Assembly: GCA_030637135.1 (NCBI GenBank)
Contig: DAOVVO010000046.1
Location: 1 to 10,031, forward strand
Direction of reading: 5' to 3'
Length of the DNA: 10,031 bases
Origin: Nitrospirota bacterium
GTDB lineage: Bacteria > Nitrospirota > Thermodesulfovibrionia > UBA6902 > BMS3Bbin08
Shown here: one piece after another, positions 1 to 6,158 of the stretch
Layout: every line of letters begins with the position of its first letter
Numbering within the stretch: position 1 is the first letter of the stretch
Made by a program: the position numbers and the translations under genes
The notes under the pieces: generated by a model
Seen by the model: only the letters and a program-made list of their open reading frames with translations
What the model was told of the DNA's origin: nothing
Databases searched by the model: none

Positions 1-2
1 GA

Positions 3-194
3 CGGAGCTCAGCCGAAGTCCAAACTCCGACTTTTAAGTCGGGGACAGACGAATGGGTTGATTACATTAACATGAATGTTCCTCTTTATGTAAAAGTTCT
101 CATTGCAATCCTGTTTTCTGTAATAGTGGCAAAGATTGAGTGCATGTATGCTCACTATAAGAGTAATTCAAAAGGAGGCTTGAATTTTGGATAA
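3..194 (+). CDS. possible C-terminal end of a membrane protein (partial)
   Basis: Reading frame 3 is open from the left edge to TAA at 192-194 and so could be the tail of a gene that begins outside the window. The last 41 codons include a hydrophobic stretch (VPLYVKVLIAILFSVIVAKI, about 74-140) that would make one transmembrane helix, followed by a short basic cytosolic-type tail. The frame overlaps the TTG start of the next gene by 8 nt, an arrangement typical of translationally coupled genes. Against it, the first 50 nt hold a palindrome that may be a dispersed repeat, so the frame could be open by chance, and an internal ATG at 72 lacks a good ribosome binding site. No family is recognised. 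Confidence 0.33.
   Translation, partial: RSSAEVQTPTFKSGTDEWVDYINMNVPLYVKVLIAILFSVIVAKIECMYAHYKSNSKGGLNFG
18..46. repeat. palindrome, possible dispersed REP-like repeat
   Basis: A perfect 7-bp inverted repeat CCGACTT/AAGTCGG lies at 27-33 and 36-42 around a 2-nt centre. GTCC (18-21) and GGAC (43-46) add a second, outer arm after an unpaired AAACT. The block is more GC-rich than its surroundings and resembles palindromic extragenic elements found in many copies in some bacterial genomes. Only one copy is in the window, so its repetitive nature is an inference. Confidence 0.35.
171..178 (+). promoter_or_regulatory. strong Shine-Dalgarno deciding a TTG start
   Basis: AAAGGAGG sits 8 nt upstream of TTG at 187. 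The next in-frame ATG (205) would be 26 nt away and has no comparable site, so the TTG is the better start for the deoxyhypusine-synthase-family gene. Confidence 0.75.
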
Positions 195-1245
195 GAAGTC
201 GAGGATGAAAAAGTGTCTGCTTTCAAAAAAGATAAAACATATTGATCTTAAGAAAAACAGAAGTGTAAACGGGATACTTAATGCATTTCAGCATACCTCT
301 TTTCAGAGTAGAAATCTTGCTAAATGTTTCTCGGTTTTTAAATCAATGCTCTCGGACAAAAATGCAGTGATATTTTTCGGCTTATCAGGAGCGCTGGTAC
401 CAGGGGGAATGCGGAGAGTTGTCAGAGATATGATTGAGTTCAGTATGATAGACGTGCTTGTTTCAACAGGGGCTAATTTGTATCATGATTTTTTTGAAAG
501 TCAGGGATACAATCATTATGTAGGTACAAGTGGAATAGACGACAACCAGCTCCGGGAATTACGAATTGACAGGATTTACGATACCTTTGCAGACGATACA
601 TTGTTTCTAAAGACAGATGATTTTTTTAAAGAATACCCCAAAACCCTCGAAAACAGGCTCCATTCCACCCGTGAATTTTTTCATGAGCTTGGCAAAAAAA
701 TTAAAGATCCGCATTCAATAATGAGGACTGCTTACAAACAAGGAATACCTGTATTCTGCCCCACGATTCATGACAGCGGCATAGGAATAGGGCTTTCAGT
801 TTATTGTTCAAATAATAGTTCAAAGAATACATTTGGCATAGATCTGCTGAAAGATAATTATGAGATAATGCAGATTGACAAATTAGCCCGGAAGACAGGG
901 GTCTTTTACGTAGGAGGCGGTGTGCCCAAGAATTACATTCAGCAGATTGAGCCAATGCTCGAGGTATTTGGATATAATGCCCCGGGTCATCAGTATGCAA
1001 TACAAATAACAACAGACGATGCAAAATGGGGTGGCCTTTCAGGGTGTACTTTTGAAGAAGCAAAGTCTTGGGGGAAAATAGAGGATTACACACAATCAGC
1101 AACAGTGCATATAGACGCCACAATAGGTTTGCCTTTACTGGTAGCGGCAGTATTAGAAGAAAAAGAACTGTTAAAAAATCGCAAGAAGAGAAAGTTTGTC
1201 TGGGATGGTTCAGAGCTGAAACAAATTAAGTTTTCAAAGATATAA
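187..1245 (+). CDS. deoxyhypusine synthase family protein (NAD-dependent aminobutyltransferase-like)
   Basis: The 352-residue protein spans the full length of the deoxyhypusine synthase (DHS) fold. Visible signatures are the NAD-site-like STGAN (93-97), SGIGIGL (197-203), GGGVPKN (243-249) and SWGKI (294-298), where Lys297 matches the lysine that carries the aminobutyl group in eukaryotic DHS (K329 in human). Known members move the aminobutyl group of spermidine to eIF5A, or to putrescine in homospermidine synthases derived from DHS. Bacteria lack eIF5A, so here a polyamine role such as homospermidine or spermidine-type synthesis is the likeliest inference; the substrate cannot be read from the sequence. 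By eye, the catalytic His of human DHS (H288, in GGGVVKH) aligns with Asn249. Start is TTG at 187 with AAAGGAGG at ideal spacing. No other polyamine gene is visible in the window. Family assignment is confident; the reaction is not. Confidence 0.9.
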   Translation: MDKKSRMKKCLLSKKIKHIDLKKNRSVNGILNAFQHTSFQSRNLAKCFSVFKSMLSDKNAVIFFGLSGALVPGGMRRVVRDMIEFSMIDVLVSTGANLYHDFFESQGYNHYVGTSGIDDNQLRELRIDRIYDTFADDTLFLKTDDFFKEYPKTLENRLHSTREFFHELGKKIKDPHSIMRTAYKQGIPVFCPTIHDSGIGIGLSVYCSNNSSKNTFGIDLLKDNYEIMQIDKLARKTGVFYVGGGVPKNYIQQIEPMLEVFGYNAPGHQYAIQITTDDAKWGGLSGCTFEEAKSWGKIEDYTQSATVHIDATIGLPLLVAAVLEEKELLKNRKKRKFVWDGSELKQIKFSKI

Positions 1246-1384
1246 GCTTTTGCATGTATTGTATTTATACTGTTCCTGAAGTTACCTTAACCTCCTCTAT
1301 CACGGAAAGATTATTTTTTTGTTCGGTGATGGTGAGCGCTGTATGTTTGCAATCTTATTTCTGCAAAGCCTGATATGTAAGTTT

Positions 1385-1418
1385 ACCCCGTTAGAGATTG
1401 TAAAATCTCTAATGGGGT
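1385..1418. repeat. 34-nt palindrome (14-bp stem, 6-nt loop)
   Basis: ACCCCGTTAGAGAT (1385-1398) pairs with ATCTCTAATGGGGT (1405-1418), with one G-T wobble, around the loop TGTAAA. It lies 140 nt after the stop of the deoxyhypusine-synthase-like gene. It could end that transcript, but no run of T follows it on either strand, so it looks more like a dispersed palindromic element than a classical intrinsic terminator. Confidence 0.55.
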
Positions 1419-1593
1419 TATTGTCAAAAGCCGCAGGTTGTGTTTAAGATAAAATAAAGTAGCGTGAATGTAACATAAAAATAAAATACAAAGCTCGAAA
1501 CGAGCGAATTTAATAATAAGCAATTTATTACATTAGTATGATTCATTGAGAAGCATACTAAACTACTTACATGTTCTGCCTCGGGCGAGATTT

Positions 1594-1617
1594 CGCCACA
1601 TTCTTCAGAATGTGGCG
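1594..1617. repeat. perfect 11-bp inverted repeat
   Basis: CGCCACATTCT and AGAATGTGGCG flank a 2-nt centre. The surrounding 40 nt (GCCTCGGGCGAGATT on the left, GATTCCCTGTGCCGAAA on the right) show further partial complementarity, giving a possible longer imperfect hairpin. It is markedly more GC-rich than the flanks and lies about 90 nt upstream of the cytochrome gene. It could be a REP-type element or part of the cytochrome leader. Confidence 0.5.
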
Positions 1618-1683
1618 GACAAGATTCCCTGTGCCGAAATTTTAGGCCTGCAGGGGGCTTTAATAAAATTAAAAGAGAGCTCA

Positions 1684-1707
1684 AAAAGCCTGAGAGAGGA
1701 GGCTTTT
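1684..1707 (+). promoter_or_regulatory. hairpin overlapping the cytochrome Shine-Dalgarno
   Basis: AAAAGCCT (1684-1691) is complementary to AGGCTTTT (1700-1707), an 8-bp stem around the loop GAGAGAGG. The Shine-Dalgarno GGAGG (1698-1702) is half in the loop and half in the 3' arm, 6 nt before ATG 1709. Folding would partly hide the ribosome binding site. The A-rich arm, GC core and T-run also resemble a weak terminator. The complementarity is seen directly; a regulatory effect is inference. Confidence 0.45.
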
Positions 1708-1708
1708 C

Positions 1709-3319
1709 ATGAAAATAGCTGTTTTTGTTTTTATAGCATTTTTTACAGTATCGTTTGCCTCAGCCTCAGAAAAAGAAGGTAAAATTTTATTTGAGAGAAT
1801 GTGCGATAAATGTCATTCGCTTGAACGTGCTTTAAGCATGAGCAAAGACCTGGGGGCATGGGAAAGGACAACAATGAGGATGTCAAATCATTCAGGGGGA
1901 ATCATCACAGATGTAGATGCTCTAAAAATCGCAGAATATCTGGCAAGCAGGGAACAGGTAGGCGGACAAACTGTTTCTGAAAAAGAAGAGGAGAAAGAAA
2001 TTAAAAAGCTCAGTGAAATGGAGGAGCATGAAATCTTTGATTTTAAAAAGGTCAGAGTGAGCCAGTTTATCGAGCCTTCTATGTGTGGTGAATGTCATTC
2101 GGAAATATATGAGCAGTGGAACGGCTCCATGCACAGCAAGGCTTTTACTGACCCGCTCTGGAGAGCAGCCACAAAACTGTTTTTCAGAGAGGCGGTGAAA
2201 AGCGAGGAAATACTTGAATTAAAGGCGTGTGTTAAATGTCATACCCCGCTCGGTTTCCGCTCTTATTCCATTACGTCTCCCGGGGATGAGTATGACAAAC
2301 TTGCAGAGCTTCCGGCCCAGGGGATTTTCTGTAACTGGTGTCATAACATAAGCGAGGTAAAACATATAGGTGACGCAGGATATGAGGTTGAACCGGGAGG
2401 CGGAGAGGATGACCCTTCTACCATGCTTGGCCCTCGTAAGGATGCAGATTCAGATTTCCATCCCACACAATACTCGGAACTGCATACGAAGTCTGAATTC
2501 TGCGGTCTCTGCCATAATGTCTCACACGCTGCGAATAAGCTGCCCATCGAACAAACATACGATGAGTGGAAAAATAGCCCTTACAATACAGGTGACCCTG
2601 AAACCACTGTTAACTGTCAGGACTGCCATATGAGGCAGCGCCCGGGAATTCCCTCAACAGGGAAGACCGAAAGACCTGACAATCCTGGCATGGCATGTGA
2701 TGGCGGACCCGAGAGAGAACATGTATGGACACATTATTTTGTGGGTGCTAATGCTATTATAACAAAGCTCCTGGGAAGCGAAGTGCACGCTCAGATGGCA
2801 GTCGAACGGCTTCAGAATGCTGCAGATTTGGAATTGATGAAAAGTAACGCTTACAGGAAAAATGAGCTTTCCTTTATCAAAGTCAAGGTTATAAACTCAG
2901 GAGCAGGGCATTATCTTCCAACAGGGCTTACAGAAGTGAGGCAAATGTGGCTTGATGTAAACATAACTGATGCACAAGGAAAAACCATTCTCAGGTCCGG
3001 TAATCTTAAAGAAGACGGCGAGATTGCTGACAATACAGTAATCTATAACACGCATCTCGGCAATGAAAAAGGGGAAAAGGTCATAAATGTTGCAAAAGCA
3101 GACAGGATACTCTCTGACCACCGGATACCGCCCAAGGGATATGCAATTGAAACATATGTTTTTTACATACCCGCTGATGCAGTATCTCCACTAACTGTTG
3201 AGGTCTCCCTGAAATACCGGAGCGCTTCTCAGGTTCTTGCAAATACATTACTGGGAGACAATGCTCCTGAAATTCCCGTTATAGAAATGGTAGGTGTGGT
3301 TGACAAACTACTGTTTTAA
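1709..3319 (+). CDS. secreted hexaheme cytochrome c (c551-like domain fused to a pentaheme c554-like module)
   Basis: The 536-residue protein starts with a Sec signal peptide (1-20, hydrophobic core then SFASAS) and has six CxxCH heme-c sites at Cys32, 126, 174, 208, 265 and 303. The first lies in a small monoheme domain (about 21-80; CDKCHSLERALS, with Met58 a plausible sixth ligand) resembling reaction-centre c551-type domains. A charged linker (about 90-112, rich in Glu and Lys) leads to the five-heme part (about 120-310), which starts MCGECHSEIYEQWNGSMHS as in cytochrome c554-like multiheme proteins. The C-terminal third (about 385-505) has no heme and looks like a beta-sandwich. No membrane anchor or lipobox is seen, so it should be periplasmic or secreted. 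The likely role is electron transfer or a multiheme reductase activity; acceptor unknown. ATG 1709 has GGAGG 6 nt upstream. A small exported protein follows 55 nt downstream, probably co-transcribed. Confidence 0.9.
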   Translation: MKIAVFVFIAFFTVSFASASEKEGKILFERMCDKCHSLERALSMSKDLGAWERTTMRMSNHSGGIITDVDALKIAEYLASREQVGGQTVSEKEEEKEIKKLSEMEEHEIFDFKKVRVSQFIEPSMCGECHSEIYEQWNGSMHSKAFTDPLWRAATKLFFREAVKSEEILELKACVKCHTPLGFRSYSITSPGDEYDKLAELPAQGIFCNWCHNISEVKHIGDAGYEVEPGGGEDDPSTMLGPRKDADSDFHPTQYSELHTKSEFCGLCHNVSHAANKLPIEQTYDEWKNSPYNTGDPETTVNCQDCHMRQRPGIPSTGKTERPDNPGMACDGGPEREHVWTHYFVGANAIITKLLGSEVHAQMAVERLQNAADLELMKSNAYRKNELSFIKVKVINSGAGHYLPTGLTEVRQMWLDVNITDAQGKTILRSGNLKEDGEIADNTVIYNTHLGNEKGEKVINVAKADRILSDHRIPPKGYAIETYVFYIPADAVSPLTVEVSLKYRSASQVLANTLLGDNAPEIPVIEMVGVVDKLLF

Positions 3320-3359
3320 TGTTTAGTACACACTTTAAAGTACTTGATTTCATAGGGAC

Positions 3360-3365
3360 GAGGAG
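3360..3365 (+). promoter_or_regulatory. Shine-Dalgarno deciding ATG 3375
   Basis: GAGGAG lies 9 nt before ATG 3375 but directly abuts the in-frame TTG at 3366, which would leave no spacing. The ATG is therefore the better start of the small exported protein. Confidence 0.6.
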
Positions 3366-3374
3366 TTGGATAGA

Positions 3375-3755
3375 ATGAAGTGTGTCCCTCTCTATGCTGT
3401 GGTAGTGCTTATCGTTTTTCTCGGTAATGCCGGATGTTCAGTCCCGCCTTCAGAAAGCACTGTTGAAGGTGTCATCATAAAGCATTTTGAGTCGAAAAAA
3501 TATAAGGTCATGGAAATTGAGATTGGTGATATTAAACCCATCCCGTTATCTGAAAAAAGATATATGGGTGTTGAGGGATACCTTGTTGACATACCGTCAT
3601 TGACATTGGAGGCAGGTGAGGATAGCGGTGAACCGTGGATGTATAAAAAAGGACAATATCTAACATTCACCAATGCGAGTATAAGAATCAAAAAAAGTGA
3701 CGGTCAAAACCGGGAATGGCTCATTGCCTCTATCTCCGGCATTTCAGTTCCGTAA
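3375..3755 (+). CDS. small exported, possibly lipoprotein, of unknown function
   Basis: With ATG 3375 as start the product has 126 residues. Residues 1-20 form a short signal peptide (a basic residue, then YAVVVLIVFLGNAG) ending at Cys21, followed by SVPPSES. The Cys after AG suggests lipidation, although the -3 residue is Asn rather than the usual Leu, so the lipobox is imperfect. The mature part (about 28-126) alternates short hydrophobic and charged stretches and is probably all beta, with features such as EGYLVDIPSL and KGQYLTFTNASIRI. I recognise no family. It follows the hexaheme cytochrome by 55 nt on the same strand, so it may be an outer- or periplasmic accessory to it; this is inference. 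Its 3' end converges on the DUF362 gene with a 44-nt gap and no clear terminator. Confidence 0.72.
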   Translation: MKCVPLYAVVVLIVFLGNAGCSVPPSESTVEGVIIKHFESKKYKVMEIEIGDIKPIPLSEKRYMGVEGYLVDIPSLTLEAGEDSGEPWMYKKGQYLTFTNASIRIKKSDGQNREWLIASISGISVP

Positions 3756-3799
3756 GGGTTTCACGCAAAAATGTGCAGCGACAGTGTTAAAAGAGTATC

Positions 3800-4909
3800 C
3801 TACCTTTTCAGAATTTTTCTTGCAATTTTGCCGGTAACTGTTTCATGTGCACTTAAAGCACCATGAGGACATACCTCAATACAGCAGTAACATCTCATAC
3901 ATTTGTCATAATTAAAATAAATTTTTTTCTTATGGTGTGTTATTGCCCCGGCAGGGCAATATTCCCAGCATTCGCCGCAGAATTTGCAGAGAGAGTTAGT
4001 GCATTCGGGTCTCTGCACAAGATGTCTTCGCATAAAACCGTGAAGTATGTGTGGACCAAAGACAAGAGGTATTATTTCCGGAAGTTTAAAATCTCCAACT
4101 TCAGGCAGTGTGCCGTCAATATGAATTGCTTCATTAACGAGCCCCTGTTCAAGAGCAATTTTGTTTGTCAGCAATTTACAGGGTTCAATGTTCAACATTC
4201 TGCAGACTGCACTGTCAAGTGCTGCAGCATCTCTGCTTCCCATGAGTACACGGAGTTCCTTTGGTTCACCCCGTTTGCCGGGACCCTGTCCGTGCATTGC
4301 TAAAATGCCGTCAATAATGTTAATGGTTGGTTGAATAGCTTGATATACCTTTACAAGGAGCCGGGCAAACATTTCCCTGTCAACGCCTGCCCTTAAATGC
4401 CATTCAGGTTTTCTTAATCCCACAATACATCCAAACAGGTTTTTTACAGCAAGTGTAAGAAGCATCTGGGTGTGGGTCTTCAGTTTGGGCAGGTTAATGA
4501 GCACATCAGCATTAACTGCGTCACTGGCAAGCTCTATTTTTTTAAATGGTTCACCAACGGGAACAATTTCAGACTCTTTGAATTCTCTGTATTCAACCCT
4601 GAGACCTTTCAGCGCTTCTCTGATTCCGCTTTCTTTGAGAATTTTTTCAAAAGAGCCCACTGCAGGACTGTCAGAGACCACCGGGATTGCGTCCTTCTGG
4701 TTCACGTATTCAACAGCGGCCTTTATAATCAACGGATGCGTGACTATTGCCTTTTCAGGAGATGCAGGTGCCAGGAGATTAGGTTTTATTATGACACGGC
4801 TGTTTTTCTTAATCAGACTCCCTGCGGCAATGGAGTCCATGATTTCAAAGAAGAGAGGTCGCAGTATAGGATAATCATATAGTGCTTTTCTTACGATGAC
4901 GACTGACAT
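3800..4909 (-). CDS. DUF362 domain protein with C-terminal 2x[4Fe-4S] ferredoxin domain
   Basis: The 369-residue protein has a DUF362 core (about 1-290; KPNLL at 42-46, the SDSP stretch at 79-82 and LPKLKTH at 140-146) and a bacterial ferredoxin-like tail. The tail binds two clusters through C308-C311-C314-C318 and C337-C340-C343-C347, each CxxCxxCxxxCP. An extra Cys303 and Cys342 lie nearby. DUF362 proteins of anaerobes are common, but their reaction is not settled; the ferredoxin part implies electron transfer in the cytoplasm, as no signal peptide or membrane helix is seen. Start is ATG at 4907-4909, giving the usual N-terminus (MSVVIVR). No good Shine-Dalgarno precedes it. It is divergent from the metallophosphoesterase gene across 76 nt. 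Confidence 0.9.
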   Translation of the reverse strand: MSVVIVRKALYDYPILRPLFFEIMDSIAAGSLIKKNSRVIIKPNLLAPASPEKAIVTHPLIIKAAVEYVNQKDAIPVVSDSPAVGSFEKILKESGIREALKGLRVEYREFKESEIVPVGEPFKKIELASDAVNADVLINLPKLKTHTQMLLTLAVKNLFGCIVGLRKPEWHLRAGVDREMFARLLVKVYQAIQPTINIIDGILAMHGQGPGKRGEPKELRVLMGSRDAAALDSAVCRMLNIEPCKLLTNKIALEQGLVNEAIHIDGTLPEVGDFKLPEIIPLVFGPHILHGFMRRHLVQRPECTNSLCKFCGECWEYCPAGAITHHKKKIYFNYDKCMRCYCCIEVCPHGALSAHETVTGKIARKILKR

Positions 4910-4985
4910 ATCTATATATGATAACAGAGTTTCTTTTGCATTTTATGTATAAAAATTATATTCATTTAAAGTAAAATAAATATCT
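4910..4985. promoter_or_regulatory. divergent intergenic region without Shine-Dalgarno sites
   Basis: These 76 nt separate two divergent starts and must hold promoters for both genes if neither is read from further away. The stretch is very AT-rich, with several TATA-like hexamers such as TATAAA (4948-4953), TATATT (4957-4962) and TAAAAT (4972-4977). A TTGCAT at 4936-4941 lies only 15 nt before TATATT. Neither start has a purine-rich ribosome binding site within 15 nt. I cannot fix a promoter with confidence. Confidence 0.4.
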
Positions 4986-6143
4986 ATGTCACTCTTCTTG
5001 ATAACTTTTTTCCTGCTCTACGGGTGCATGCATTTTTATGCATACCTGAAGGTGAGATCTGCCCTTGCTCCGGGAACAGCTGCTACACTATGCATAATAT
5101 TTTTCATGCTGGTCATGACCCTTGCACCCCTTATTATTCAAAAATCTGAACAGTATGGCTTTGACCAGTTTGCACGTGTTATGTCATATGTAGGGTATTC
5201 ATGGATGGGCATACTCCTTGTCTTTTTTGCTTGTTCACTGGTAATTGACACTTTTCGTCTCGTTCTTTATGCAGGAGAATTCATCGTTCAGGGCAACTTC
5301 AATTATCTAAAGCCGACACCCGGACTCTCCTTTTTCACTGCTCTTATACTCTCTCTGTCCGTATCAATCTACGGCTTTTTTGAAGCACGGAACATCGTAA
5401 CTGAAAAGGTTACCATTACAACCTCAAAGTTTCCCGAAGAGGTAGAAAGACTGAAGATAGTGCAGATTTCTGATGTCCATATAGGCCTGATTGTGAGAGA
5501 GGAAAGAGTAAACAGGATTATCAAAGAAGTAAGAAAGGCTAATCCTGATATGCTCATTTCAACAGGTGACCTTGTAGATGGGCAGATAGACAGTCTGGCA
5601 AGTCTTTCAGACATTTTACAGGAGATAAATCCTCCATATGGAAAATTTGCCATAACAGGAAACCATGAATTTTATGCAGGACTTGAACAGGCGCTGGATT
5701 TTACAGATAAATCAGGCTTCACATTATTGAGAGGAGAGGGGCGGACAGTCAATAACGTAATTAATATTGTAGGGGTAGATGACCCTGCCGGGAAGCATTA
5801 TGGTCTTTTCAAAGATGTTTCAGAAAAGGAATTGTTAACAAAATTTCATAATGGTAAATTTACCCTTTTGCTCAAGCACAGACCTCTTATTGATAAAAAG
5901 AGTCTCGGTCTTTATGACCTCCAGCTCTCAGGCCATACCCACAAGGGACAGATTTTCCCTTTCAGCGTATTTACAAAGCTCCTTTACACGAATCATGCAG
6001 GGTATTTAAAGCTCATGGAAAATACACATTTATATGTGAGCAGGGGATCAGGCACATGGGGACCTCCGATTCGTTTTCTGTCTCCTCCTGAGGTAACAGT
6101 GATTGAAATTATCAATAATAATACCTTGAAAATAGATAACTGA
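4986..6143 (+). CDS. membrane-anchored calcineurin-like metallophosphoesterase (YkuE/YaeI type)
   Basis: The 385-residue protein has four hydrophobic segments near the N-terminus (about 1-20, 33-51, 72-95 and 113-132). A metallophosphoesterase domain follows from about 155 to the end. The metal-site motifs are all present: DVH (D163, H165), GDLVD (194-198), GNHE (225-228), His298 and GHTHKGQ (316-322). SRGSGTWGPPIR (352-363) is the usual C-terminal signature. Family members are two-metal phosphoesterases; some have been linked to lipid or UDP-diacylglucosamine hydrolysis, but the substrate here is not evident. The catalytic domain would face the membrane surface. ATG 4986 is used without a clear Shine-Dalgarno. 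The nitrilase gene begins 15 nt after its stop, suggesting an operon. Confidence 0.92.
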   Translation: MSLFLITFFLLYGCMHFYAYLKVRSALAPGTAATLCIIFFMLVMTLAPLIIQKSEQYGFDQFARVMSYVGYSWMGILLVFFACSLVIDTFRLVLYAGEFIVQGNFNYLKPTPGLSFFTALILSLSVSIYGFFEARNIVTEKVTITTSKFPEEVERLKIVQISDVHIGLIVREERVNRIIKEVRKANPDMLISTGDLVDGQIDSLASLSDILQEINPPYGKFAITGNHEFYAGLEQALDFTDKSGFTLLRGEGRTVNNVINIVGVDDPAGKHYGLFKDVSEKELLTKFHNGKFTLLLKHRPLIDKKSLGLYDLQLSGHTHKGQIFPFSVFTKLLYTNHAGYLKLMENTHLYVSRGSGTWGPPIRFLSPPEVTVIEIINNNTLKIDN

Positions 6144-6158
6144 TAGAGTGGTGTTATC

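Larger units (their letters stand above)
1246..1708. other. 463-nt non-coding gap rich in inverted repeats
   Basis: No convincing gene on either strand; the open frames here are short and lack ribosome binding sites. It holds an imperfect hairpin with a T-rich loop at about 1300-1331 (ATCAC/GTGAT arms), a small TTTGCA/TGCAAA stem at about 1349-1370, a 34-nt palindrome (1385-1418), a GCTCG/CGAGC stem (1493-1505), an 11-bp hairpin (1594-1617) and a hairpin over the ribosome binding site (1684-1707). A weak promoter-like pair, TTGTCA (1421-1426) and TAAGAT (1445-1450) with 18-nt spacing, could serve the cytochrome gene. Without a genome comparison I cannot tell a structured leader from a nest of dispersed repeats. 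Confidence 0.6.

Noticed and set aside
1246..1708. A GEMM-type c-di-GMP/cGAMP riboswitch before the cytochrome gene
   Set aside because: Such riboswitches often precede multiheme cytochromes, and a GCAAAGCC string occurs near 1363, but the paired arms and the rest of the conserved core are missing.
1424..1782. Short frames on both strands across the hairpin-rich gap and cytochrome start
   Set aside because: They are low-complexity or overlap the cytochrome gene in another frame, with no recognisable protein features.
3366..3374. TTG start for the small exported protein
   Set aside because: The Shine-Dalgarno abuts this codon with no spacing, while ATG 3375 has 9-nt spacing.
3863..4882. Plus-strand frames opposite the DUF362 gene
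   Set aside because: They are antisense shadows of a gene with clear ferredoxin motifs.
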